64,000 nt of DNA from assembly GCA_963971305.1 (NCBI GenBank), contig OZ020307.1, forward strand, positions 6,337,501 through 6,401,500, read 5' to 3'. The first letter of the stretch is position 1; each line of letters starts with the position of its first letter. Source of the DNA: Arcuatula senhousia. Its lineage: Eukaryota > Mollusca > Bivalvia > Mytilida > Mytilidae. Shown here piece after piece: positions 1 to 11,400 of this stretch. A program made the translations under genes and the position numbers. The notes beneath the pieces are model-generated. The model saw nothing but the letters and a program-made list of their open reading frames with translations. It was not told where the DNA came from and did not search any database.

Positions 1-1681
1 ATAGAATGAAAACTATTGCAGATAGAGAAAAGCTGTTGCTTGCTTAAATGTTCAGCTGATTTAGCTCTACAAAAGTCTCCATAGGGTCAAAGTTGTCAGA
101 TGACCCCTTATAAGGGTTACGGCCCCTTAAAGGCAAAAAATAGTGTTTTTGGTCTATAGAATGAAAACTATTGCAGATAGAGAAAAGCTGTTGCTTGCTT
201 AAATGTTCAGCTCATTTAGCTCTACAAAAGTCTCCATAAGGTCGAAGATGTCAGATGACCCCTTATAGGGGTTCGGCCCCTTAAAGGCGAAAAATAGTGT
301 TTTTGGCCTATAGAATGAAAACTATTGCAGATGGAGAAAAGAAGTTGGCGCTTAAATGTTCAGCTCATTTAGCTCTACAAAAGTCTCCATAGGGTCGAAG
401 TTGTCAGATGACCCCTTATAGGGGTTACGGCCCCTTAAAGGCGAAAAATAATGTTTTTGGCCTATAGAATGAAAACTATTGCAGATAGAGAAAAGCTGTT
501 GCTTGCTTAAATGTTCAGCTCATTTAGCTCTACAAAAGTCTCCATAGGGTCAAAGTTGTCAGATGACCCCTAATAAGGGTTACGGCCCCTTAAAGGCGAA
601 AAATAGTGTTTTTGGTCTATAGAATGAAAACTATTGCAGATAGAGAAAAGCTGTTGCTTGCTTAAATGTTCAGCTCATTTAGCTCTACAAAAGTCTCCAT
701 AAGGTCGAAGTTGTCAGATGACCCCTTATAGGGGTTACGGCCCCTTAAAGGCGAAAAATAGTGTTTTTGGCCTATAGAATGAAAACTATTGCAGATAGAG
801 AAAAGTAGTTGCTTGCTTAAATGTTCAGCTCATTTAGCTCTACAAAAGTCTCCATAGGGTCAAAGTTGTCAGATGACCCCTTATAGGGGTTACAGCCCCT
901 TAAAGGCGAAAAATAGTGTTTTTGGCCTATAGAATGAAAACTATTGCAGATAGAGAAAAGTAGTTGCTTGCTTAAATGTTCATCTCATTTAGCTCTACAA
1001 AAGTCTCCATAGGGTCGAAGTTGTCAGATGACCCCTTATAGGGGTTACAGCCCCTTAAAGGCTAAAAATAGTGTTTTTGGCCTATAGAATGAAAACTATT
1101 GCAGATAGAGAAAAGCTGTTGCTTGCTTAAATGTTCAGCTCATTTAGCTCTACAAAAGTCTCCATAGGGTCAAAGTTGTCAGATAACCCCTTATAGGGGT
1201 TACAGCCCCTTAAAGGCGAAAATAGTGTTTTAAGCCTATAGAATGAAAACTATTGCAGATAGAGAAAAGCTGTTGCTTGCTTAGATGTTCAGATCATTTA
1301 GCTTTACAAAAGTCTCCATAGGGTCAAAGTTGTCAGATGACCCCTTATATGGGTTATGGCCCCTTAAAGGGAAAAAATAGTGTTTTTGGCCTATAGAATG
1401 AAAACTATTGCAGATAGAGAAAAGCTGTTGCTTGCTTAAATGTTCAGCTCATTAAGCCCTTCAAAAATCTCCATAGGTGTGAAGTCAGATGACCCCTTAT
1501 AGGGGTTACAGCCCCTTCAAGGCAAAAAATAGTGTTTTTGGCCTACAGAATGAAAACTATTGAAGATAGAGAAAAGCTTTTTCTTGCTTAAACTTTCAGC
1601 TCATTTAACTATACAAAAGTCTTAATAGGGTTCACATCAAGACCAGGTGAGCGATTCAGGCTCCTGGGAGCCTCTTGTTTT
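1..1681 (-). repeat. Family A element, right-hand part with ~155-bp tandem units
   Basis: About ten tandem copies of a 154-155-bp unit run from the window edge to about 1640, each containing GAATGAAAACTATTGCAG and TCTCCATAGGGTC. The array ends at 1645-1681 with CAGGTGAGCGATTCAGG, a small palindrome (AGGCTCC/GGAGCCT) and CTTGTTT, which is the 5' end of family A seen in reverse orientation. The same unit recurs inside the element at 35021-36670 and in the outer element at 57371-62119. The other end lies outside the window. It resembles bivalve pearl-type elements with ~160-bp cores. Confidence 0.85.
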
Positions 1682-2445
1682 ATTTAATTATAAAGTTTTA
1701 TAAAATTTATAAGTGTTTTCATCTAAATAAAATGTATTTTTAGTGATATTGACCAATCCAGCAATTATAGCTGCTATTACTGTCCAGAAACCTTCACAAC
1801 CTTTAAAGATGTATCCGAACATTTGATTAACAAACACCCCCCGGAAGTTTTAAAATTTAGACAAATAAAATTATGTGACAAAAGTGGAGCAATTGGATAC
1901 ACGACTTTAAATTATAATTTTAGACCTATAGATGTAATTTTAGCTGGAAAGCACATAGTATGTGATGACCCTCAAAAACCATACAGACACCGAGCCCAAA
2001 GGTCATTAAAAGATCAAAACCAACTTTAAGTGTTTACTCCTCCGCACATGAGATAAGCTTTGACGAAGATGAGCTTGCCACAGAAATGCTTGATTTATCT
2101 ATACAGGGCTAAGAACCAATCGCTAAAGATCAAGCAACTCAAGTGGGCGATGACCTATCTGAATTACTTTCTATTCTCCCGGATGCGGTTTCTTCTTTGA
2201 AAGACGCAGGAATGTATGAAGATTGGCTGAATTGTGTTCGCTTGCTAGGTGACAACACTTTGCCCCTCAACAATATTGCTCACCTACTCTTTTTAGATGT
2301 TTGCAGAACCCTAAGATTCTTCCTACCCCAGACATAGGTTGAATATCTTATTAATAATTTGGTCCCCAGTTTGGTATTTTTGGTTATATTGTTCTATGCT
2401 CTTCATATTCATACAGTGTTTGGCATTTTCAATATTTTTGATAGA

Positions 2446-2489
2446 GCGCCTCTGATGAGTCTTGAGTAGACGAAACGCGCGTCAGGCGT
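2446..2489 (+). ncRNA. Type I hammerhead ribozyme, copy 1
   Basis: The core CTGATGA is at 2452-2458 and GAAA at 2472-2475, followed by C-GCGC-GTC with the predicted cut after 2483. Stem I is GCGCCT (2446-2451) with AGGCGT (2484-2489), with one G-U pair. Stem II is GTCT/AGAC with a five-base loop. Stem III is a single C-G pair closing GCGC, which is very short. Hammerheads with such weak stem III are known from animal satellites and usually act as dimers, and this one is in a dimeric repeat. Confidence 0.75.
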
Positions 2490-2803
2490 AACAAAATTTA
2501 TTGTCTGGAACTTTGTTGTCATTTGTATTTCGAACACACGTGAAGGTTAGCACTGCTGGTGGAGTTTAAATTCCCCGAGGTTAGCCCGCTACAGCACCAA
2601 CACTTCTGAGTTGGAGAATACATCAAAGCTTTAAATTATCCGTCTAAATTTCAAAATTGTCTAAACACTAAGATTCTTCCTACCCCAGACATAGGTTGAA
2701 TATCTTAGTAATAATTTGGTTCCACAGTTTAGTATTTTTGGTTATATTGTTCTATGCTCTTCATATTCATACAGTGTTTGGCATTTTCAATATTTTTGGT
2801 AGA

Positions 2804-2847
2804 GCGCCTCTGATGAGTCTTGAATAGACGAAACGCGCGTCAGGCGT
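2804..2847 (+). ncRNA. Type I hammerhead ribozyme, copy 2
   Basis: It is the same as copy 1 except for one base in the stem II loop (TGAAT against TGAGT). All core residues (CTGATGA, GAAA, GTC) and both stems are kept, and the predicted cut is after 2841. Change confined to a loop fits recent amplification or structural constraint. Confidence 0.75.
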
Positions 2848-3148
2848 AACAAAATTTATTGTCTGGAACTTTGTTGTCATTTGTATGATATAATTGCAAG
2901 AACACTGTTGCTATGCGTTACTCAAAAGAAATTAGACAGTTTTGGCTATTAGGTTACAAAATATTTTTCATGGGAAATTCTTAAGGTTTATGGCAGGATT
3001 TCGTCACCTTGGACATGTAAAAGGCGAAAGCAGTTCAAGAAGTTTGTTTAACCTAATTGATACAAGCATAAATTTTGCAGTTCTAGCGATGTCAGTTCTT
3101 TCTGACACAGCAAAGTTTAAAGCATCTGATATAACACCTGGCCTGGGC

Positions 3149-3288
3149 GCCACAAAACATTGAAAATTACTTAAGTCTGAGAATATTCTCAACTCATTGT
3201 GACGTCATCAAGTTAGACAGTTATGATTGGAGTCACCATGGAAAATAAGAATATTCTCAGACTTAAGTATTTTCTAAGTTTTGTGGCG
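3149..3288. repeat. Inverted repeat of ~44 bp arms around a ~53-bp spacer
   Basis: The left arm, about 3149-3192, begins GCGCCACAAAAC and ends CTGAGAATATTCTC. The right arm, about 3246-3288, is its reverse complement with a few mismatches. The 3' ends of both neighbouring gene fragments (plus strand to 3163, minus strand from 3213) fall in or beside these arms, so the inverted repeat may be an inverted duplication of one gene end. Confidence 0.7.
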
Positions 3289-3557
3289 CGGTGTCCTTGG
3301 TCAAATGTTAGATCGTGGTTGTACAAACCCTGCCGAGTCGAAAATTTATTTCCACATTTGTCACAAATTAACTCAGATCCACAAAGGGCTTGTTCGTGAT
3401 ATCTTAATTCCCACTTGTCACTAAATTTCTTCCCACATTTACAAGAAAATCTGTTACCCTTGTGACGAACTTCTCTATGCCTCCTTAGACTAAAGGCAAA
3501 CTTGCTTCTAAAAGGGCATTGGTCACATTTGTAAATCTTTTTGGATATAGCTTTCAC
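3213..3557 (-). pseudogene. C2H2 zinc-finger gene fragment
   Basis: The minus-strand frame is open from at least 3557 down to a stop at 3213. It encodes a canonical finger (CDQCPF, then spacing of 12, then HREVRH), a second with an unusual C-x-C pair (CKCGKKF, ending HEQALC), and a third (CDKCGNKF, then H and H). The frame remains open further upstream, and the first in-frame initiator is a GTG, so a true start is not visible. It may be one exon of a longer gene or a remnant. The C-terminal residues come from the inverted repeat shared with the plus-strand fragment. Zinc-finger fold is fairly sure; gene status is not. Confidence 0.5.
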
Positions 3558-3600
3558 CTTGCCCTTTTCTGTTATAATGCTCGTATTTTGTATATCAACG

Positions 3601-5260
3601 TTTAGTTTTAACCTCTAAATTGTCGAGTGGGGTGTTAAATAATCGATATTTATTATGTGTATAAAACCTCGGGTGTATATTGCAGTATTTCATACTTTAT
3701 GATATTAGTGCGATTATATTTACGAAAATTGAGCCACCTCTGACACAGTTTTTCACGTTAAAAAGAGTACAAAGACTACGAAATTAAGATGCACAGTACA
3801 CAATACAATACACATTAAAAAGTCTACAATGCTGTTTTTCTTTAATCCAAAATTTCTCAGTAATGAAACAACTTGATTCGTCCAAAATTTATATCAATGT
3901 ATTTCGGGATAATTTAAACTATCAGGAAAAGTTTGGCCGTACAATATTGAAGTTTTCTATTAAAAATAAGTTGTTTTTACAAATTGGATACACAAAGTCT
4001 CACTCAAAAGTAGATTATTTTGACTTATATGGATTATTTCACACAAAAACATGAATTGGCTACTTGATATATCACTCACGAAAAGAATCCTACAATAAGC
4101 AAATATGATAAATGATGTTTTGAAGAAAAGAATTATAAAAAAAACCTACCTGACATACTGTCTCTTCGGCAATTTTCCCACGAAAACGTTAATAAGCGTA
4201 CAAATTTTACATAAATAAGACATTTCAGGCGCACAGGTTTACATACTGTGAACTACTTGTCACATGAACATTTATTGTAATGTCAGAACAAGGGACAAAA
4301 CATGAAATTTATAATTATTTATACATTGAATGCAATATTTTTGAGTTTTATTGGTGTGTAAAAGCGTGGACCTAAGCACATTTTTAATGAAGCGCGGTAG
4401 CGCTTCATGTTGAAAATGTGCGCAAAGGTCCTACTGTGACGATTTGCGGTTTTTGTTACCAATTGGCTTGTTCATGACAATGTAACATTTCATTGTTGTG
4501 TTTGCACGCTTCAATCGAGTCCATAGTTAAATCGGACGGGTTGTAAAGTAAAGAAGCAAGTATTATTTTTTGTCCCTCCTTTTGTTTGTCAGCTAGTACA
4601 TTATAACTTCAAGTTAAAGTTACTTTTCAATGAACATATTTGTCAGCATCATGTCTGATTGACACATTTGCTTACTATTTATACCGTATTTTTATTGCTG
4701 TTATGGCGCATATTAAAGAATGAAATAAGCATTCTTGTTGCAAAAATGCATCTTGTCTAAAATAACCAGTTTGCATGTTCCTGTAATGATACAGCCTCTC
4801 ACCAATTTGTATAACTTGTTGAACAGAAAAAAAGACAAGAAAGAACTTAACGGTAACATTCATATGAAACAGCTTTTGCTAGAATAAAGTGGATGTGCAT
4901 GTTTTAGGGATTTCTAGTTAGTTACAAATTCAAATGACTCGTGTGTGAGAAAAATTTTGAAAAGTATCTTAGTAAGATCCTTTATCATGGGAAGATTAAA
5001 TAGTTCAGTAAGCATAGTCTTTTAAATGAATGAAACTTCATTGGATTCTTTATACAGATTTTTCTAAGTAAAAGATTCCTGCCTATAATGTGTTCATGTC
5101 CCTTTCGGTAATTGTGAGAGTGTTGGTATGTTCTTTTAACTTTGTAGCAGACTTTTTTGGTTTTATTATTTGAATGCTCAAACACATTGCATAAGAAAAA
5201 AACTAGATTCTTTAATAATACTAATGTACATGTATGTTAATTGCATGGCATGATTTTCAG
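3601..5260. other. Non-coding stretch, probable P4HA intron or upstream DNA
   Basis: It is AT-rich and no exon of the P4HA N-terminal half could be found. The only structured item is a strong hairpin at 4369-4431. The polypyrimidine tract and AG acceptor of the first recognised P4HA exon end at 5260. Confidence 0.6.
4369..4431. repeat. 63-bp hairpin
   Basis: TGAAGCGC / GCGCTTCA form a perfect 8-bp stem around GGTA at 4388-4407. The outer flanks GGACCT...GCACATTTT and AAAATGTGCGC...AGGTCC extend the pairing. It looks like the tip or end of a small foldback repeat. Confidence 0.6.
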
Positions 5261-5421
5261 CTGTAGATTGTTTCGAGGTTGGACGTGTGGCATACAATGA
5301 TGAGGACTACTACCACACATCGTCATGGATGACCGAAGCCATCAGTCGTCTCGAGAGTGAGAAGAATAAAACTGTTAACAAATCTGAAATCATAGATTAC
5401 CTAGCATTTGCTGTATATCAG
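5261..5421 (+). CDS. P4HA: P4HA exon, peptide-substrate-binding domain, version a
   Basis: The acceptor is TTTTCAG before 5261 and the donor is GTAACA at 5422. It is 161 nt, needs one base from the upstream exon and ends on a codon boundary. It encodes VDCFEVGRVAYNDEDYYH, then SSWMTEAISRL, ending DYLAFAVYQ, which matches the human CFELGKVAYTEADYYHTELW region of the TPR-like peptide-binding domain. It includes the tyrosines and tryptophan that line the proline-rich peptide groove in this family. Confidence 0.93.
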
Positions 5422-8400
5422 GTAACATTAACATGACTTAGGTGATAGAATATTATGTGTATTTACATGATGTAGCAGTCAGGTAAAATTAAATTACCGG
5501 TAAGGAGAAATTTTTTTCTAGAATTTAGCCTTGTCATCAAGAAAATATACAAAAATGAGGATTTTTTGTACCCGAAATTTCCTTTAGGTGCATGTAAATA
5601 GAACAGGTAAGTGAGGTACATGTTAGAGAATACCTGACATACAATTTGTAGCGGTAACCAGTCAACCTGGCAGATTGAGTAAGGTGGCACTCTGTTTTGG
5701 TTTGCAGTTTATCCGGTAAAGTATATATTTTTGTTCTGACCCTAGGTATACAGTGCTCATTTGTGTCTTGTGCATGGTATGAATGCATTTGTCATGATAT
5801 GTTTTGACTAACAGCCAGTATGGTTTTCGTTCTTGTCATAGATTGCATCAATGTCTTGGCTTGTGATAACCATGTTCATGTGCATGGTAAAGTGCACCTT
5901 GTTCTGGAGTTTGTCCTAAAATGATGCAGATATCTAGCAACTTCATTGTTATGCCAATAGGAATTCTAACGGCATGTTCAGATGATGTCCTAGATTCTGA
6001 CCTTGCTGTTTTTGTGTTTTCCTAGCTAACGACTGTTTGTATGTTGGGAAGTATGCCTACAGTATGGAGGATGTATACCATTGCCATATGTGGTTACAGG
6101 AATCCCTTGCCAAGGATGAATGGGAAAAGAATAAAACTGCCAACAGGGCTGAAATCCTTGATTATCTCTCTTATGTGACTATGTTGGTAAGAATAAAACA
6201 GCCAGCCAGGCTGAAATCCTCGATTATCTCTCATATGTTACTATGTTGGTAAGAGTAAAACTGTGAGCTGGACTGAAATCCTTGATTATCTCTCTTATGT
6301 TACTATGTTGGTAAGAGTAACACTCTTTAACTGCCACCAGGGCTAAAATCATTGATTATATCTCTTATGTTACTATTTTGGTAAGAATAAAATGGCAAAC
6401 TGATTATCTCTCATACGTGACTATGTGGTAAGAGTAAAACTCTTCAACTGCCACCAGGGCTGAAATCCTTGATTATCTCTCTTATGTGACTATGTTGGTA
6501 AGAATAAGATGGCAAACTGATTATCTCTCATACGTGACTATGTGGTAAGAGTAAAACTCTTTAACTGCCACCAGGGCTGAAATCCTTGATTATCTCTCTT
6601 ATGTGACTGAGTTGGTAAGAATAAAATGGCCAGACAGTGCTGCCATCCTATCTATCAGGAATACTTGTATCTTGTTATGTCATGTTATATTATAGCAAGA
6701 ATTTATTTATAAATTTCATCATTACCATTTTCTTTCTGTACATGTGTAAGTATTCTTGAATATAATTTTTATTGTTAAACTTCAAGATATGTTTTATTTT
6801 GTAAATGTTACAGTTTTCAACAGATTTTCTATTTTAATACATGAAAGAAATGCATTAAGAATTGTTATTCACAATTAAAAAAGTTATTATACCCCAGCAA
6901 ACTAAGTTTTGGGGTATATGGGAATGTCTATCAAAATTTCTTGTAAGCACTACTCTTTTCAAACTGCTTGATGGAGTTATATGAAACTGATGGAAGAACA
7001 TCATATAGAGATGTGCCAGAAGAAATTTCATTGTCCTTAAACTTCATTTAGGGAAAATAATTGAACTTTATTTTGTGCAATCTAGATTTTAGTATGAAGC
7101 TAGGGGAGTTCCTTTGTAAGCTGACTAACAATATTCCTGGTTTATAGGACAAGACTTTAATGGGACAGAAATCTTTTTATAGAACTTAAGAAGTATATTT
7201 TATTTTGCTTTTAAAATTAATCTATAATTTGTATTTTTAGCAAGGGAACATAAGACATGCCTTAACCTTGACAGATGAACTTTTGACCTTAGGTAAGTAA
7301 GGTTCCTGTTTCTTATCCACAATTTATTAATGTTCAAATGGTTTTCGGTCATTCACAAATCAACTTGAAAATATTCTATTATTGCCTAATAATACATGCA
7401 ATTATAAACTCCTAATAAGATCAAATTGCTAATTTTTTTGACATTGCTTTTTTTCCTGGGTACCAGTTTTCTCAGATTCACAAACGATACTTTAACACAA
7501 TACATTGTAGGTGATTAACTAACTTCAGTAAACTAGAATAGTTGAACTCTTATATACTACAATTTAACTGTTAATCTTGTAAATTATGTTTCTCTCAGTA
7601 CCTGACCATTCTCGAGCCCAGAACAACAAAGAGTACTACAAAAAAGTACTCAATGAACAGATGGAGAAAGATAAGCTAAAGAGGATGGGAGAAGATGCCT
7701 CCATGGAATTCCAGGCAGATGGCGCTGATGTTGTGAAGAATGAGCCGACACGGGACGACTACAAGAGCTCTGATGAGTTTGTGTTGTATGAGAGATTGTG
7801 TAGAGGGGAAGATACTCAGGTGAGACATCATGGTATTGAATGCCCAATCTACGTAAGAAGAGGGGCTATACATGTATATCTGTCTGTTAGCCTGTTCATT
7901 CGTCCCAAATCAGTTTTATCCTTAAGTCTAAGGTACCTTTTTATGAAATTATCACCATAAAAATTTATAGAACAAGCATCAGGGTATGATAAAAAGAAAA
8001 AGAATGAAATTTAGACGCCTCCTTACTCGAACAAAGAATAGAAATATTTTTGTACAATATGTCTCTTTGTTTGTTAGTACTGGTTAAAGGCTCCTTCTTT
8101 CTTTATTACTATCTTATGGATTAGTAGCTATTCTTCCTATTTCCTTTATAAATATTTATTTGATATTCATATTTGTGTATTTATTTTGTAGGATTACAAA
8201 CATAAACACAAGTTAGTGTGTAGATTGAAGACCAACAACCATCCTTTGTTATTGATCAACCCAGCAAAAGAGGAGGAGATTTACCTTGACCCCTACCTGG
8301 TCCTCTATCATGATGTCTTATCTGATCATGAAGTCGATACCATTAAACATATAGCTACACCAAGGGTTAGTATACATATAGCTACACCAAGGGTTAGTAT

Positions 8401-11400
8401 ACATATAGCTACACTGAGGGTTAGTATACATATAGCTAGATTCATTAAAGTAGACTGTTATGAGATGTGGAATAAGTGTACATAACACAACCTACATTTA
8501 TAAACAAGTGGTAATTTGATAAATAGGTACATGTATTGATAATTATTAAACAGGGAGCTGCACTAAAGGGTAAGAATATTTACATTATTAAAAACTGTTT
8601 AGTGATCAAAACAATAATGTTGGAATCTACACTCAAAGTAAAAAAGACTATTTTGTTGTATTCATATCAAAAATTTCAGTATGGTAACACACTTAATCAC
8701 ATGTCATTGTACTTTTGAAAAACACATATGCAACAAAAAAGGCTAAAATCTAAACATTATTTGCAATCTACCTACCTTAGGCATTCAAGATGTAACGACT
8801 TATGAAAATGAATTATTGTTTTATTTTTTAATATGTTTTGAAAATAAAGCACCAAATATAAAACTAAAGGCCAAAGACATTGAAATTAGAAATTTTATCA
8901 AGACATCTTTAAAAACCAATGATCATTTATGAACAAAATGACGTAATGATCTTTAACTAGTGATAAGACTTTCTCTTTTACTTAGACTTTATTTATCATG
9001 ACATTATTTATGACTTCTAATTTCAAACTACCTTCATTGATTTATCTTTTTTAGCTTGGTAGAGCTACAGTACACAATGCAAAAACAGGAAAATTGGAAT
9101 TTGCTCAATACAGAATTAGTAAAAGGTATGTATTATATAAGTTGTGTAAAATAAAAGCACATTTTTGTCAAAATATGCACCATCTATGATCAGTTAACCA
9201 AATTGAAAAGTTAGTTAAAGACAATGGCCAAAATAAGATAGAGGATGTTTATAAATCTGAATATGTTTTAATAAAATAAGGAAACACAAATACCCTTTGC
9301 ATTTTTTTTCTGATAGGAGAATAGAGGAAACATTATTCATAAATGGGGATGTTGAAAAGACATTTTTTGTCAACCAAAGGAAAATAAGTAGGGCATCTGG
9401 ATCTTTATGAAACTTTGTACACTGATAAACCATCTTTAAATCTGCAGTAAAAATTATGCAGTTCCAACAATATTAACCAAGCAGGCTATCAGTGTCTTAG
9501 GAGACACATTTGATTGTACATGTGTTGATTCTACACATAGTTGATTGTACATGTATTTGATTGTACATGTGTTCATCGTACATGTGTTTGATTGTACATG
9601 TGTTGATTGTACATATGTATTTGATTGTACATGTATTTGATTGTACATGTGTTGGATTGTACATGTGTTTGATTGTATGGTATTTGATAATTAACATTCT
9701 CTACTCTATACAGTGCTTGGCTGAAGCCAGAAGATGATGCAGTTATAGACCAGGTAAACAACAGAATAGCAGCAGTAACAGGATTAAATATGGCTACAGC
9801 TGAAGACTTGCAGGTAAACGAAATGATAGATAAAAAATTGGTTTATCAGGCTAGACATAAACATGTAACATGTATAATATCTATGGACGCTGCTGATTTC
9901 CTTTTTCTTGTAATTCCTTTCCAATGCATGAGAGTAGGCTTCACCATGGCTTCTATTTAGCCTACTCCTATCAAACTCTACAAAGGGAGTTTTATGTGTA
10001 AGGAGATTTTTGCATTAATTCCTTTTTCTATTGATTGATCACTGTTATGCATAAGTTAAATTCTTGACAACTTTAAGTTGGATCTTCATAAAGAAATAAA
10101 ACATTGCACACTAAAGCATCAATACATTAACTATACCAGTTACAAAAAGGGATGTGTGTAAAACAAATATTAGATCAGTACAAATAAGCTAGACTGAAAT
10201 ACCCAAATCTACATGTATCTTTTTGTTTATTGGATTTCTCTAAATATAGCGACAGATTTTTACTTAATTGTTTACTCCACATTATCATGATAATGGAAAG
10301 AAACAGAGAAATTCTAATACATATATGCCAATGAAGAATATGTTCCTTTAAAGTGTCATCAAAGAAGCTGGTTTTAATCAGAAATTTGTTCTCACATGTT
10401 GCAAAAATGTTCATGACAAGAAGGAAGTTTCAATTATGATATTTTAAACTGAAGGTATTCAATGTTCAACATGTTCTATACACTTTCTATTTAGATTGCT
10501 AATTATGGTATTGGAGGGCATTATGAACCACATTTTGATTTTGCCAGAGTAAGTACACATATATTGACAGTAATGTGCTTAAGTATTTGTAAATAAGTAA
10601 TGATTAAAAGTATTTATTGTTTTAGATTTGTAAAAGTAGTACATTGATGTGTTTATTATGGATCTTATATGTGGAATAAGGTTTTGTACCTGGTACAAAC
10701 CAATAAACCTTTTCATGGACTCATCTTTGATCAATGAAGACTTTTCAGAGGTGCTCTAAGAAAAAAACTTTAAAGAAAGCAAGTACCAATGGGGCCTTCA
10801 AATGTCAGAAGTTTGAAAAGACACCAGTTGAAACAAAGGACAATACCATAAAACCCATATAAAATCACACATATTAAATTAAGACAATCAGTAACATGAC
10901 TATAGTAAAAGAATCCTGTAAATATAAGAAATTACATTGCAGTTAAAATATATTGTTGTTTGATTTGATATTTACAAACACAAAAGAATACTTGCTTTCA
11001 ACGAATACTGTGGTTTCATTATGATTCATGGTGAATCAATTTTCGTGGTTTTCATGGGTGGCCTTGAACCTCAAAATTTGATACCCCATGAAAAGGAAAT
11101 TGAACCTTGATCTGTATGCAGCAGACTTCAAAGCCACGAATTTAAAAAAAAAACACAAACCGATCCTTTTTCATTAAACCACGAAATTTGATACCCACCA
11201 AAATAAATGAATCCACAGTACTTCTTTTTATGAAAATTAAACCAAAGACAATAACAAGATATATTACTGCTGTAAAAAAAACCAGTTTCATTGTCAAGGT
11301 CACTTCAATAACACGGAGATGTTATTACAGGGTAAAAGAACAATAATACAACAGAACAACGGGAATAGAATTGCTACTTTCTTAGCATATGTAAGTTCTG

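Larger units (their letters stand above)
2311..2886 (+). mobile_element. Retrozyme-like dimer: two copies of a ~217-bp block, period ~358 bp, each with a hammerhead ribozyme
   Basis: Blocks 2311-2527 and 2668-2886 are nearly identical and begin CTAAGATTCTTCCTACC. About 140 bp of single-copy sequence lies between them, so the repeat period is 357-358 bp. Each block carries a type I hammerhead motif, and the predicted cleavage sites (after 2483 and 2841) are 358 nt apart. This is the layout of retrozymes: non-autonomous retroelements with small circular RNA intermediates, described in plants and in animals including mussels. The insertion interrupts the decayed coding fragment at 1742-3163. No clear target duplication was found. 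Confidence 0.75.
1742..3163 (+). pseudogene. Decayed coding fragment with one C2H2-like finger, split by a ribozyme repeat
   Basis: An open frame starts at about 1742 and reads CYYCPETFTTFKDVSEH followed by a C-terminal His, a C2H2-like finger, then continues to a stop near 2028. Further coding-like pieces follow in shifted frames: an acidic stretch at 2031-2336 (DDLSELLSILPDAVSSL, then LNCVRLLGDNTLPLNNI), and after a 0.57-kb insertion a piece at 2904-3163 (MRYSKEIRQFWLLGYK, then KFLRFMAGFRHLGHVKG). At least one internal stop and one frameshift (near 2968) break the reading. The pieces look like one protein or transposon-derived gene that has decayed. I do not recognise the family. No ATG start is visible for the first piece, so it may instead be an exon remnant. 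It lies just right of a family A element. Confidence 0.5.

Noticed and set aside
1..1681. CRISPR-like regular spacing in the 155-bp array
   Set aside because: The whole unit repeats, there are no short repeats with unique spacers, and the genome is animal.
7586..7960. Continuous 124-codon frame taken as a gene
   Set aside because: Only 7599-7819 is coding; the rest runs into the flanking introns past clear AG and GT splice sites.
8216..8485. Frame continuing beyond the P4HA exon to 8485 as constitutive coding sequence
   Set aside because: The next exon's LGRATVHN follows IATPR in all relatives I recall; the extra residues come from a tandem repeat of the donor and are at best an alternative form.
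9454..9761. Overlapping minus-strand frames rich in Tyr, Asn, Thr and Gln
   Set aside because: They arise from the TTGATTGTACATG minisatellite in a P4HA intron.
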